From positions 9,414,850 to 9,478,849 of the forward strand of contig NC_134029.1 of assembly GCF_964204645.1 (NCBI RefSeq): a DNA stretch of 64,000 nt. The letters are read 5' to 3'. The translations under genes were made by a program, and so were the position numbers. The notes under the pieces were generated by a model that was given only the letters and a program-made list of their open reading frames with translations, did no database searches and was not told where the DNA came from. This document shows positions 22,135 through 33,574 of this stretch, piece after piece (the first letter of the stretch is position 1; each line of letters opens with the position of its first letter). The stretch is from Tubulanus polymorphus (taxonomy: Eukaryota; Nemertea; Palaeonemertea; Tubulaniformes; Tubulanidae).

Positions 22135-22216
22135 AGAAACATCCACAGACGGACAGACAGACAGACATGACGACGATGCCATAGATGGGTTCGTCTGATG
22201 ACGAAACCCATCAAAA
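22135..22216 (+). repeat. SINE-like tail with GACA microsatellite and hairpin
   Basis: A GACA-rich microsatellite (about 22147-22166) is followed by a hairpin, GATGGGTTCGTC (22184-22195), loop TGAT, GACGAAACCCATC (22200-22212), with one bulged A. This looks like the end of a dispersed repeat. Confidence 0.45.
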
Positions 22217-22589
22217 ACCACAGTACTCAGCTTTCAAAGCTCTATCAGGGAGACTAACTATCTCTTTGTAGTTCTAAAAAATGTACAAGTGCTTAGTATA
22301 GACCGTCGTGAAGTGAGCACTGGATTCGGTATCACTCGATTCAAATTTATTTCATCACTCGATTCAAATTTATTATAAATTTTTAGTGGTTTTTAATGAG
22401 TATTTTTTGCACTGTTATTGAATAAAAAGATATTTTACGTTAAAATAAAATTGTGAATATACAACTTATTTCATCTAGTTATTGTACGGACACGGAACCG
22501 GACTCGGCGGCAAGGTAGACTGGTTCCCGGTCTCTATGGAGACATTCCTAAAATAGGGCCAATTTTCCCGAAATTTCCATCGAAGATAG

Positions 22590-23337
22590 AGCTATACAAG
22601 AGCTACAGCCCGGTGTTTATAATTTTTGCCCGGTGCAAGGGCTCCTTGGGTTGTAATTGACCCACAAAAACCCACAATATCGAAAATATTGTTTAGAAAT
22701 AAATGAGTAAAATACAAAACGGTCAAAGCCTCTGAAACTTTCAGAAAAAATAGAACTATTCGAGAGCTACAGTCCAGTATATAGTTGTTGCCTGGTGCAA
22801 GGGCTCCTTGGGGGTCTAATTGACGCCCAAGACCCCAAAATATCAAAAATAATGTTTAGAAATTAATAAGTATAATACAAAACGGTCAACGTCTCTGAAA
22901 CTTTCAGAGAAGATAGAAATATTCGAGAGCTACAGTCTAGTATATAGTTGTTGCCTGGTGCAAGGGCTCCTTGGGGTCTAATTGACGCCCAAAGATCCCA
23001 AAATATCAAAAATAATGTTTAGAAATTGATAAGTAAAGTACAAAACGGTTAAAGTCTCTGATACTTTCAGAGAAGATAGAACTATTCGAGAGCTACAGTC
23101 CGGTATATAGTTGTTGCTCGGTGCAAGGGCTCCTTGGGGGTCTAATTGACGCCCAAAGACCCCAAAATATCAGTAATAATGTTTAGAAATTAATAAGTAA
23201 AATACAACCGGTCAAAGTCTCTGAAACTTTCAGAGAAGATAGAACTATTCGAGAGCTACAGCCCGGTATATAGTTGTTGCCCGGTGCAAGGGCTCTTTGG
23301 GGGTCTAATTGACCCACAAAGACCCCAAAATATCAAT
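22590..23337 (+). repeat. Tandem array, about five copies of 163 bp
   Basis: GAGCTACAG starts units at 22600, 22764, 22927, 23090 and 23253 (spacing 164, 163, 163, 163). Each carries GGTGCAAGGGCTCCTTGGG and a CTTTCAGA block. The array ends only a few bases before the unique part of the protease-like ORF. Confidence 0.92.
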
Positions 23338-24054
23338 AATGATAAATTTATTCGGGAAATTATGGTACCGATGACATACGTCTACAATAACGAAGACAAC
23401 ATGGTTCATGGAATCATTAAAGTTTCTCATAACACAAACCACATAAAAGAAACTATTGATTCCGATTCATCGAATGAAATCATAATTGGAAACAAAGCTA
23501 GAGATGGAGACTCTATTGCAAGTGCTTTACATAGAACAATGTCACCAGAAGTCCGACACTGTAGATGTCCATGTGATGAATGTCTCGATCTGCCTACGGA
23601 AAGTCAGACTTATGACGATATTACCTGGTATCAACGAATCCGCCTATTACCGAATACATTGATCATCGATATGTGTCGATCCACAGCATTTTTCCAAGAT
23701 GGACAGATGCAAACTGTGAAAAATAATATGCGAGTGCTCACATCACACGAAGTAGATTTTCGTCCTTTCATTCATGGAGATACTGAGTTACAATTTACTC
23801 GATATAGGTTGGTCTCAGTTATTGCGCACATCGGAGTTTCAGCCGCAAGTGGACACTATGTACTATACAGATTCAATGACGACGGTACTGTCACGTTATT
23901 TGATGATTCTGTTGTCCAACAAGTAAGGAATGCTGCTGCCGAACGAGTAATTGAGCGGAACGGTCAACTATACTTTTTTGTACTGGCAAATGATAAGGAA
24001 AGATTAAGCAGAGTTGGAAACGTTAATAACGGCGATAACCAGGATCCACCCTAA
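23284..24054 (+). CDS. Ubiquitin-specific protease-like ORF (C-terminal half of the fold), intronless
   Basis: A 256-codon ORF; its first 19 codons come from the adjacent tandem repeat, so the native start is unknown. LPNTLIIDMCRSTAFF (about residues 122-137) and YRLVSVIAHIGVSAASGHYV (about 174-193), then TVTLFDDSVVQQV (about 202-214), match the C-terminal boxes of USP (peptidase C19) enzymes. His191 and Asp207/208 would be active-site residues. CRCPCDEC (93-100) may bind zinc. The N-terminal Cys box is not visible, so peptidase activity cannot be claimed. A proline-rich stretch continues in frame after the TAA. Missing introns and repeat flanks suggest a mobile-element or retrocopied gene. 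Confidence 0.65.
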   Translation: MQGLFGGLIDPQRPQNINNDKFIREIMVPMTYVYNNEDNMVHGIIKVSHNTNHIKETIDSDSSNEIIIGNKARDGDSIASALHRTMSPEVRHCRCPCDECLDLPTESQTYDDITWYQRIRLLPNTLIIDMCRSTAFFQDGQMQTVKNNMRVLTSHEVDFRPFIHGDTELQFTRYRLVSVIAHIGVSAASGHYVLYRFNDDGTVTLFDDSVVQQVRNAAAERVIERNGQLYFFVLANDKERLSRVGNVNNGDNQDPP

Positions 24055-24215
24055 ACACCGCGACCGCCACCTCAAACACCAAAACCGCCAAAACGAATAA
24101 CTAGTTCTTTCAATGAGACCATGGCTACTCATGGAACCAACGAACAACGGGTGAAGGAAAGGCAGTTGAAGGAAGCACAGGAAAGGCAGTCGAGCCGTCA
24201 TGTGAACATGAAGAC

Positions 24216-24404
24216 TTGGAAAAATCAAAAGTCGATGATTCACCAACAGGTTTGGATTTGAAAACTCTGGAGCACCTGGCAGGCGCTGCCATCCCGACTG
24301 AAAAGTATTATGAGGCCGACCTGCCTGATGAAATTTCATTTGATTTTCCAGAAGCAATTTGGGAGAAATTGATTGAAGAGGAACTCATAAAAAGGACACC
24401 ATAA
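24216..24404 (+). CDS. Short acidic ORF downstream of the USP-like ORF
   Basis: A 62-codon frame (contains LKTLEHLAGAAIPTEKYYEA and FPEAIWEKLIEEELI) in a frame different from the USP-like ORF. Amino-acid use looks protein-like. It is probably part of the same element after a frameshift. Function unknown. Confidence 0.35.
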   Translation: MEKSKVDDSPTGLDLKTLEHLAGAAIPTEKYYEADLPDEISFDFPEAIWEKLIEEELIKRTP

Positions 24405-24676
24405 CACTTCCCTTGGATTGGGTTTGTGTTTTTTCGGATTATATTAAAAAGTCCAATCCACACTGTGTAATTCAGTTCAACAAACACAGAGCCCGTCATC
24501 TATCTTCGAGGAAAAAAAGAAGTCCTCTGTTCCGCGCCGAAGGGTACTGCAGCATTGCAGGATGTTCGTGTCTGGCTTTTTTGTCTATGTCAACCGAGTT
24601 CAAACTTACCATTCGATATGAAGGACAAATAAAGCACGAAGTCGGAACATATAGTCGGAGATTTCTTCTAGTATAG
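24405..24676 (+). CDS. Uncharacterised ORF with a basic Cys motif, same presumed element
   Basis: An 87-codon ORF, extended upstream by LPLDWVCVFSDYIKKSNPHC. It contains SRKKRSPLFRAEGYCSIAGC followed by LTIRYEGQIKHEVG. The pattern (basic patch, aromatic, paired cysteines, then a beta-rich segment) looks like a conserved domain, but I cannot name it. It lies 8 bases after the preceding ORF and just before a foldback element. Probably a further piece of the USP-bearing element. Confidence 0.4.
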
Positions 24677-25432
24677 TAGGGTCGCTGTGCAAAAACCGTA
24701 AAGTTTCCCAAGTCTCCGTTTCTACCTAACACATGCGCATTAGTCAGTGCTGGAATTGCTCTAAGTCGAGAAATCGGCACATTGCGCATGCGGCACTACA
24801 TGTGAGCTACATGTGAACTTTAATGACTAATAGTCGCTGTAGTTTTCATTAGGTTCGAATCCCGTAAAAGTATTGATCTTATTTACGCTGTTCATCTTAA
24901 AAGCAGCGCTATCAGTTTCGAAACCCGAAAATTACTGATCGTATTTCAAGCGTTACAACATGAACTTTGATGATTAAAGTGTCGCTGGGTTATTGTTTGC
25001 CGAGTAAAAAAGTTACAGCATCCCGAATATGAAATAATGAACTTTGATAGCCACAGGATTTACTTTTAAGTGCTTAGCTTCGAATCCCGAATATGTAGCA
25101 GAAAAATACATTCATCCTTTTTTTAATATACCGATATATATCTCAGATTTTTAGCTTATGGCAAGACCACTTGAACACCTGTCATTCCCAAAAATACAAA
25201 TGATCCTCAAGTGACCAAACAAACTGCGCCTTCCCGCTGCGCAAAAGTTCACGCAGGTTCATTCCGTTATAGTTCTATGTATCAGCGTTCTGACATGACC
25301 CAGTTTAGGAAAAAATACACATGTAGCGACGCATGCGCACGCGACCAATTTCTGGACTTAGAGGATTTCCCCAACACTTCCTAATGCGCATGCGTTATAA
25401 ACAGAGACTTGGGAAACTTTACGGTTTTTGCT
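24676..25432. mobile_element. Foldback (long inverted-repeat) element 1
   Basis: The left arm (about 24682-24795) and the reverse complement of the right arm (about 25322-25430) match over roughly 110 bp. This includes GAGACTTGGGAAACTTTACG with its complement and ATGCGCAT motifs. The middle has diverged short repeats with AACTTTGATGA and TTCGAATCCCG-like words. No ORF. Confidence 0.75.
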
Positions 25433-26229
25433 CGCCGTCGGCACAGGGGTTTGGCGATGGGCTTGGATTTTATTTCCGGGTTGTTGATAATCTCGCGAGA
25501 ATGGCGCTAAATATGAACTGCAAATAAATTCAAAATATCATAGAAATACCTTGTGTTTATATTGTTTATTTATCCGCTATTAAGTTCCGATAAACAATTG
25601 GTCGTTAAGGATCATCATCAGACAGTCGTCACGCTTTACTATATAAAATAACAAAGGATGAAACGCAGTTCAATTCGTGCCAGCCAGAAAGTTGGGACAG
25701 TCACGTGACAGTCGCGCTTCTTATTTGAATGAATGCAAACACGAAGCATCTAAGATGGAAACTATGATACGAAAAATATTTGAGAATAACTTACATTCAA
25801 ATGCAATTTTTTTTAATGAATTATATATTTGATCATAATTTATTCTTTATAAGTTATTAATTTCATATGAATCATCATCTGACAATTGATATCAGTCTGT
25901 GAATATGTTAACTTTTCATGTTAAAGTTTTAAATGTGATGACATCATCAGAATGTCACGTGACTGTCCCAACTTTCTGGCTGGCACAACTCTGAAGGCGT
26001 TTCATCCCTTGTGATTTTATATAGTAGCGTGACGACCGTCTGATAATGATTCTTAACGACCAATTGTTTATCGAAACTTTATAGCGGATAAATAAACAAT
26101 ATAAACACAAGGTATTTCCGTGATATTTTGAATTTATTCGTAGTTCATATTTAGCGCCATTCTCGCGAGATTATCAACAACCCGGAAATAAAATCCAAGC
26201 CCATCGCCAAACCCCTGTGGCCGTCGGTA
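25433..26229. mobile_element. Foldback element 2, arms of about 277 bp
   Basis: Arms at 25433-25709 and 25955-26229 are near-perfect inverted repeats (for example GGTTTGGCGATGGGCTTGG and AAAGTTGGGACAGTCACGTG with their complements). The spacer is about 245 bp and AT-rich. It abuts element 1 directly, so one probably inserted at the end of the other. No ORF, hence non-autonomous. Confidence 0.85.
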
Positions 26230-27439
26230 GTAAAAAAGATTTCACATGCCATCGAATAATTTCACATCTCCAACAAGATAGATTCCATTAGGCCTACTAC
26301 CATTAACGCTTTCTGAGGATATTTGAAAAAAATAATTCATAGCAAGGCCTACTTACCGAGTGACAGCTGTACGAACGAAGATGACCCGACCACGTACCAG
26401 CCAGCGAACTGCGTCAACGATTTTCAACTTACGACGAACGATTAATTCAATTTACTACTTTCAACTTACGACAAACATTCAATTCAATTAATAATTTATT
26501 GATCTTAATGAAACATTTCAACAGCGGCCTTACGACAATAAAGTGAACAAATTACAAAATCACAGTTACTAAATTGTAACAGGAGAGTGAAGAAAAGGTA
26601 AAAAGTCAGGTGAAATGTACATAACATCAAACAAAATAGCCTACGATTAATGTACGGGTTTTCTTTTTTGCGTGGTAATTTTTCCTCCGTTGCCACCGTT
26701 TAGCTATCCCTAACATTATTGAAACAACGGTAGAAGTACTGGTGGAAGATCCTGATAGAAAGGAAGTGGAGAGGTTGTGTTTTAGCTGTAGCTGATGATA
26801 GGGTGGCTTGATGTGAACGGGTAGTCAATGTGCCTCTCCGCTATGGAACGCAATTCATGCAGATGCAGCCCAATAATGTGGCACCGTAGTTAAAATCCTG
26901 GATTCCATTGTGACAAAAGCAGTAAAACCCTCATTTTCAAATCAGTAAACTCAAAATGGTCAAAGTTTAAGTTAAGTGAGAGCATCAATATAATACATTT
27001 TCGTTTTTGTCAATGCTTGGCTGCATCTTATGCAATGCAGATCTCACCTATCCAGCACGTATAGACTCTATCCATATGATCACAGTGCGCCGTCCGTCAC
27101 AGTCGACGGCCATTTGACGCTGCAAGCAATTGTCTCATCTGTGAGTAAGATCTGTACATAAAATTGCACATTTTTTTCGACTACTTAATTTTCAAAAAAC
27201 TTATTTCCCTGATTCTCAACAGAGTACAAGAAGATCGAAATGATGTAAGGCTAGGCAAACGGCTCAACCTTTTTCGTACGACTTCCGAAAAAGGTAGAGT
27301 CCGCTGTAATATTCCACTCAAGGTCTTAGATCCAGTTTCTAACGAGAAAATTCATTTCAAAGACTGAAAATCCAAGTAGATCATCATTTATGTATTTTTT
27401 TATTACTAGTTTTTAGCTGTACATTGAAATCAGACTAAT
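26230..27439. other. No gene seen
   Basis: Intergenic sequence up to the 3' end of RPS17. Only short chance ORFs. I see no recognisable RNA gene or repeat. Confidence 0.5.
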
Positions 27440-29748
27440 TTATGCATTTCTTTGTCCAGCTCCACCAGGTCCAGAGAATCCCCCACGCACAGTCGATGCA
27501 ATAGGTTGAGTAACCTGTAATCCCGGGATGTTGGCGAAATCCTGCAAAGGAACAAATTAAGAATGAGAAAAGCCCTACATGTGTATAATTATGAATTATA
27601 CTAGCATGTAACAACAACATAGACAATGACAAATATAATAGTACAATTCTATATACTCCGATACAAAGCAGGGACCCAACCCAGAAACCATTCAATAGAT
27701 TATCTGCATTTTCACAACTTTTGATCGTTTAGGCTTCAATAAGCGTGCAGTAACTCGCCTAAAACAGTTTTATCAATACTTCAAAACAAATTAACAAACC
27801 ATGGACAATAAGCCTCTGAAATGGACAATAAGCATCTGAAATTTTCCTTGCCCACCTCCCAAAAGCTACTTGCCCTACACAGGCAGTACGATTGGTGGTA
27901 CTATCATCCGTTATATTGAGTGGGAATAAAGCTTTGTGACATAAAATTTCACTAGCCCGGGGGACAAGCAATAATGATAGCCAACATGCCCTGATGAGAA
28001 TAAACTTGTCCCGAGCAATCGGACATGTGATTAGACCGGACCCTGTCTTACCATAGTCGGTACAAAACTCAATTCTTTAACGTAGTGACTGAAGAAGGTT
28101 TAATACTTACCAACATCTTTAACATCTCCTTCGTATCCGGATCTACTTCAATGATGTCTTGTTCAATAGCAGAAACCTACAAAGAAGAAATAATTGTTGG
28201 TACACCAGTTTTTAATTTTTGTCAGAAGAACTTATCACACGGACCCGATCCTTTTACTATAGAAACAAATCAAATTTGAGTCAGTGGACTCACTATTCTT
28301 AGCATTTTTGGGTTGCAAAAGTAAAGGTTAGTTTTAACAAAACAGGGAGGCCACTTTCCCTTCATTTACATATTCCTGTTGTGTCCCAGATATATCCATG
28401 TCCTAACACACCAATTATTCCCTGAATGAATCAGCAGGTGATAATTTCTTATGAATCACATATTGGATATTTGTTGAAATATCTTTGTGACACTGAATTA
28501 TCTAACCAGAGTCATCAAGTCAACAAATTTTCACTGTCCGAAAAGGAGGGACTGGAGCAGAGTCTAATGTATCCTACATAATGCACATCACTATTTTTGA
28601 TGTACAGTTAACGTCTAGCCAGACCGAAACTGGGACAAATTAAAATTCAGAAAGAAAAATAAATACATATCTTTGCAGACAGAGTAAACAGTTCATAGTA
28701 AGGTAAGGTAAACTATATTTCATTCAAGCTGAAATATCAGCTAACTCAAACACAAATCATAGAGCCATCACTTACACATTGTGAAAGAATTCCATAGCGA
28801 ATTACTCGAATTTATCAATCACCTAACTTGTTTCGAAAATCTCAGGACCCAACTGATTTGAGTTAGACGAGCCTTTTTGTACTTGATCTAAAATTCAACG
28901 CTTTCAAGTCAACACATACCTCGGGTACATAGTTATCTCTGCGTTCACGTTCCTCCTCTTGAAGTTTAATCGAGATACCGCGAACTGGACCCCTCTGGAT
29001 ACGCGCCATCAAATGCGTAACGAATCCGGCGATCTTGTTTCTCAACTTCTTGCTGGGAATGATCGCGATCTCCTCGCACAGTCGTTTATTCGTGTGGAAA
29101 TCCAACGTCAATCGCGTGTAGTACTTTTCGATGATGACCCGCGCGGCCTTCTTGACGGTTTTCGTCCTAACTCGCCCCTGAAAAAAAAAAACAAGCCGCA
29201 AAGGTTAAGAAGCGCTTAAACAAGACCTGATCAAAAACGCACTCACATGCTACATGTTCATAGTCTTTTTCACACGTATTTTTGGCTACACCATGGGCCT
29301 GGATTGAGGTAATCATTGAACAAATTTTGATTAGACCTCGAGCTTTAATCAGTTGACGGGCAGGGTTACTGATAAACACTCTCGATCTGGCCAAAGGATC
29401 TTCCTCATAACTATATTCATCCTTCCAAGAATTCTTAGTTCATTTCACCGAGTTCCCTTCTTCGAATTGATTCTCATTTAACCATCATTTCTAGTTCAAA
29501 CTGGCGTGGAACGACGATAATTCGACGGCGATTAGTTGAAGAACACGGTATTCTATTAGGCCATATTTCGGCCAACTGAAGCCATATTGTGGAAAACGGG
29601 CGTCATTATCAAATTCATCACATATTCTAAAGTAGGATACATGGCTTGTTTAGTGGGCAAATAACAGGATGCCTGCACAATTGAGCGATTAGACGAAATA
29701 AATATAACGATTCTCACCATTTTGGTTAGACTGCTTACTGGAAAGACC
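27440..29748 (-). CDS. rps17: Ribosomal protein S17 (eS17), four exons
   Basis: Minus-strand exons: 1 at 29718-29748 (short 5' UTR plus ATG only), 2 at 28920-29177, 3 at 28111-28176, 4 at 27440-27541 (TAA). All introns have GT/AG borders, and the frame is continuous to a 142-residue protein, close to the usual 130-145. Exon 2 encodes [31 protein letters not shown] and [20 protein letters not shown]; exon 3 [20 protein letters not shown]; exon 4 [14 protein letters not shown]. These are diagnostic of eS17, a component of the 40S ribosomal subunit. Residues at a few usually fixed positions differ ([13 protein letters not shown]), but nothing is broken. An intron directly after the start codon is common in ribosomal protein genes. 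Confidence 0.97.
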
Positions 29749-29752
29749 TACA
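29738..29752 (-). promoter_or_regulatory. 5' TOP-like transcription start of RPS17
   Basis: Read on the minus strand, GGTCTTTCCAG lies about 25 bases upstream of the ATG. A C followed by a pyrimidine run at the cap site is the TOP signal that ties ribosomal-protein mRNA translation to growth signalling. The exact start base is inferred. Confidence 0.55.
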
Positions 29753-30166
29753 CTGTCGATTGAGGGCGCCACCAGTCGGTGTAACCCATGGGGCTAATGG
29801 AGATACCCATATTGATAAATTCCCTTAATTTGTCATATTTAATGTTATTTGATTATTTTTGAACGCATTTATTCTCGATAATCAATTAGTTAATCTACAT
29901 CTCATAGGCAAATTCTCAGATGCCGACATTTCGGGATTCAGTTTCCATTCCATTATTTTCATTACTGATAAGGCTATGTTTGTTATGATGACATTGTAAT
30001 CATTTGCTTAACTAATTCAAATTCTTTACGTTTAAATGTTTGCCACTTCTTGTAAACCGGGGAGTCGTATTCTGTAGCTAAAGGATTGTCCAATAAATAC
30101 TTCATTGTCTTGAATTGGATTCACTTCTCAGGGATTTCCCCAATTATGCGGAAGTGTTTCATTTAG
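29753..30166. other. Upstream region of RPS17, no gene seen
   Basis: AT-rich, non-coding. It presumably holds the RPS17 promoter. No TATA box is obvious. Confidence 0.4.
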
Positions 30167-30188
30167 GTCTGTCTGCAGAGTTTCCAGA

Positions 30189-30226
30189 ACCTGTCATGTC
30201 AGGGCCCAAGACCTGACATGACAGGT
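30189..30226. repeat. Hairpin at the left end of the tandem-repeat element
   Basis: ACCTGTCATGTCAGGG (30189-30204) pairs with ACCTGACATGACAGGT (30211-30226) across a 6-base loop, 15 of 16 positions. The left strand is also the inner part of the terminal inverted repeat. Confidence 0.85.
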
Positions 30227-30485
30227 GGGACCTCAGGTGACAGGTCGATTTGCTAAAATGAAAATCGTAATGACTGAACCGATGATAGACGATTAGAAGA
30301 TATGATAGGCGCGGATTTAAAACAAATGATAGCCGATAAGAAACAAAAAGAACATATCTTAGTGCTTTCTGAATATATTATTCAAAAACAAAAAACAAAC
30401 TATGGTGTGTTATGAATTCATTTAAGAATTTATGTTTGCCTTGTAAAGATGCAATGATTGTGAATTATTTGATTTCAATAATTTT

Positions 30486-32993
30486 GAAGCGAGACCTCAC
30501 ACGGCAGCTCGCGCCATTTTGCAGAGCTTCTCGGGACCTGTGGTGACAGGTCTGCATTAAAACTGATGAAATTGAAAAAACTTTACTTTTTATAACCTTT
30601 ATATAGTAAAGAGTATAATATAAATTGCTAACCATAGATAGAGTTAATCTTAAGTTACTATAAAACAATAATTATGAAGCGAGACCTCACACGGCAACGC
30701 GCGCCATTTAGCAGAGCTTCGGGACCTGTGGTGACAGGTCTGCTTGAAAACTGATGAAATGGAAAAAACTTTACTTTTTATGGTATCTTTATAGTAATGA
30801 ATATAAAATAGATTGCTAACCATGGATATAGTTAATCTTAAGTTACTAAAAAACAATAATTATGAAGCGAGACCTCACACGGCAGCTCGCGCCATTTTGC
30901 AGAGCTTCTCGAGACCTGTGGTGACAGGTCTGCTTGAAAACTTACTTTTTATGGTATCTTTATAGTAATGAATATAATATAGATTGCTAACCATGGATAT
31001 AGTTAATCTTAAGTTACTACAAAACAATAATTTTGAAGCGAGACCTCACACGGCAGCTCGCGCCATTTTGCAGAGCTTCTCGGGACCTGTGGTGACAGGT
31101 CTGCATTAAAACTGATGAAATTGAAAAAACTTTACTTTTTATAACCTTTATATAGTAAAGAGTATAATATAAATTGCTAACCATAGATAGAGTTAATCTT
31201 AAGTTACTATAAAACAATAATTTTGAAGCGAGACCTCACACGGCAGCTCGCGCCATTTTGCAGAGCTTCTCGGGACCTGTGGTGACAGGTCTGCTTGAAA
31301 ACTGATGAAATGGAAAAAACTTTACTTTTTATGGTATCTTTATAGTAATGAATATAATAAAGATTGCTAACCATAGATATAGTTAATCTTAAGTTACTAC
31401 AAAACAATAATTTTGAAGCGAGACCTCACACGGCAGCTCGCGCCATTTTGCAGAGCTTCTCGAGACCTGTGGTGACAGGTCTGCTTGAAAACTTACTTTT
31501 TATGGTATCTTTATAGTAATGAATATAATATAGATTGCTAACCATGGATATAGTTAATCTTAAGTTACTACAAAACAATAATTATGAAGCGAGACCTGAC
31601 ACGGCAGCTCGCGCCATTTTGCAGAGCTTCTCGAGACCTGTGGTGACAGGTCTGCATTAAAACTGATAAAATGAAGGAAAACATTGATTTTTATGGTCTC
31701 TTTATAGTAAAGAGTATAATATAAATTGCTAACCATGGATAGAATTAATCTTAAGTTATAAAACAATAATTTTGAAGCGAGACCTGACACGGCAGCTCGC
31801 GCCATTTTGCAGAGCTTCTCGGGACCTGTGGTGACAGGTCTGCACTTAAACTGATGAAATTGAAAAAACTTTACTTTTTATAACCTTTATATAGTAAAGA
31901 GTATAATATAAATTGCTAACCATAGATAGAGTTAATCTTAAGTTACTATAAAACAATAATTTTGAAGCGAGACCTGACACGGCAACGCGCGCCATTTTGC
32001 AGAGCTTCGGGACCTGTGGTGACAGGTCTGCACTAAAACTGATGAAATTGAAAAAACTTTACTTTTTATAACCTTTATATAGTAAAGAGTATAATATAAA
32101 TTGCTAACCATAGATAGAGTTAATCTTAAGTTACTATAAAACAATAATTTTGAAGCGAGACCTCACACGGCAGCTCGCGCCATTTTGCAGAGCTTCTCGA
32201 GACCTGTGGTGACAGGTCTGCTTGAAAACTGATGAAATGGAAAAAACTTTACTTTTTATGGTATCTTTATAGTAATGAATATAATATAGATTGCTAACCA
32301 TGGATATAGTTAATCTTAAGTTACTACAAAACAATAATTATGAAGCGAGACCTCACACGGCAGCTCGCGCCATTTTGCAGAGCTTCTCGAGACCTGTGGT
32401 GACAGGTCTGCTTGAAAACTGATGAAATGGAAAAAACTTTACTTTTTATGGTATCTTTATAGTAATGAATATAATATAGATTGCTAACCATGGATATAGT
32501 TAATCTTAAGTTACTACAAAACAATAATTATGAAGCGAGACCTCACACGGCAGCTCGCGCCATTTTGCAGAGCTTCTCGGGACCTGTGGTGACAGGTCTG
32601 CACTAAAACTGATGAAATTGAAAAAACTTTACTTTTTATAACCTTTATATAGTAAAGAGTATGATATAAATTGCTAACCATAGATAGAGTTAATCTTAAG
32701 TTACTATAAAACAATAATTTTGAAGCAAGACCTCACACGGCAGCTCGCGCCATTTTGCAGAGCTTCTCGAGACCTGTGGTGACAGGTCTGCTTGAAAACT
32801 GATGAAATGGAAAAAACTTTACTTTTTATGGTATCTTTATAGTAATGAATATAATATAGATTGCTAACCATGGATATAGTTCATCTTAAGTTACTACAAA
32901 ACAATAATTATGAAGCGAGACCTCACACGGCAGCTCGCGCCATTTTACAGAGCTTCTCGGGACCTGTGGTGACAGGTCTGCATTAAAACTGAT
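30486..32993. repeat. Satellite-like array, 14 units of 171-190 bp
   Basis: Units start at GAAGCGAGACCT or a close variant: 30486, 30676, 30864, 31035, 31225, 31415, 31586, 31774, 31964, 32152, 32342, 32532, 32722, 32912 (last one partial). Each contains the hairpin GACCTGT-GGTG-ACAGGTC. Two main spacer types occur, A (with ATAACC and AGTAAAGAG) and B (with GGTATC and AGTAATGAA). A 19-bp deletion marks units 3 and 6. Order: A-B-Bdel-A-B-Bdel-D-A-A-B-B-A-B-end. Confidence 0.93.
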
Positions 32994-33574
32994 ATAAGAA
33001 AAAAACTTCATGCTTTAAATTGATGAGTTGATTTAAAATCAGTCTCAATAAAATCAGTCTCTATATTGCATTCGGCTCTTTTACATGTACATCATAAAGA
33101 CAATGAATATATATAGTGAGACTTCAGGACTTCAGGACAGTGAGGAGTGTTGCCGAACTGTGATAGTGAGCAGATAATTTTCAGTGTCTTATTGCGGAAA
33201 CGAAATATCAAGACCTCGATTCATCTAGCGAAAATATTCTCTTATAATGTGCTCTTATTTCTACATTAATTAATTCATCTTTGCCTGAAACTTATTTTTT
33301 ACCTTTAATACAGAAATAAGTCATAGTTTACACATAAATATTTTCTTCTTATAAATCAACCTTTCAAATGAATTATTTGTCAGAACATTTTCCTTATCGT
33401 TATTGTTGAATCATTTTCGATATTAACGACGGGTCAGAATATTCATTCAACTCAAAATGTTCTTCCATTCGTCTAACACATGCCTAGATATTTCGCCGTT
33501 CCGTCAAATATTGTCATGAGTTTGGGTTTTTTCGGGACCTGACATGACAGGTTCTGGAAACTCTGCAGACAGAC

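Larger units (their letters stand above)
30167..33574. mobile_element. 3.4-kb terminal-inverted-repeat element built of tandem repeats
   Basis: The termini GTCTGTCTGCAGAGTTTCCA... (30167-30204) and their inverted copy (33538-33574) match at about 37 of 38 positions. Between them lie a hairpin, about 245 bp of unique DNA, fourteen repeats of about 190 bp (30486-32993) and about 545 bp of unique AT-rich DNA. AAGTGTTTCA is found just outside both ends (30152-30161, 33582-33591) but at unequal distance, so it is only a weak candidate target duplication. No transposase, so non-autonomous. The ORFs on the minus strand are by-products of the repeat. Confidence 0.8.

Noticed and set aside
28430..28520. 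C/D-box snoRNA in an RPS17 intron (minus-strand TTGATGA and CTGA about 80 nt apart)
   Set aside because: The C box lacks the preceding purine and no terminal stem forms. Too weak to list.
30465..32714. Repeated minus-strand ORFs of 66-81 codons (MFYSNLRLTLSMVSN-type)
   Set aside because: They recur once per ~190-bp tandem repeat unit, overlap unit borders and depend on the repeat. No evidence of selection for protein.
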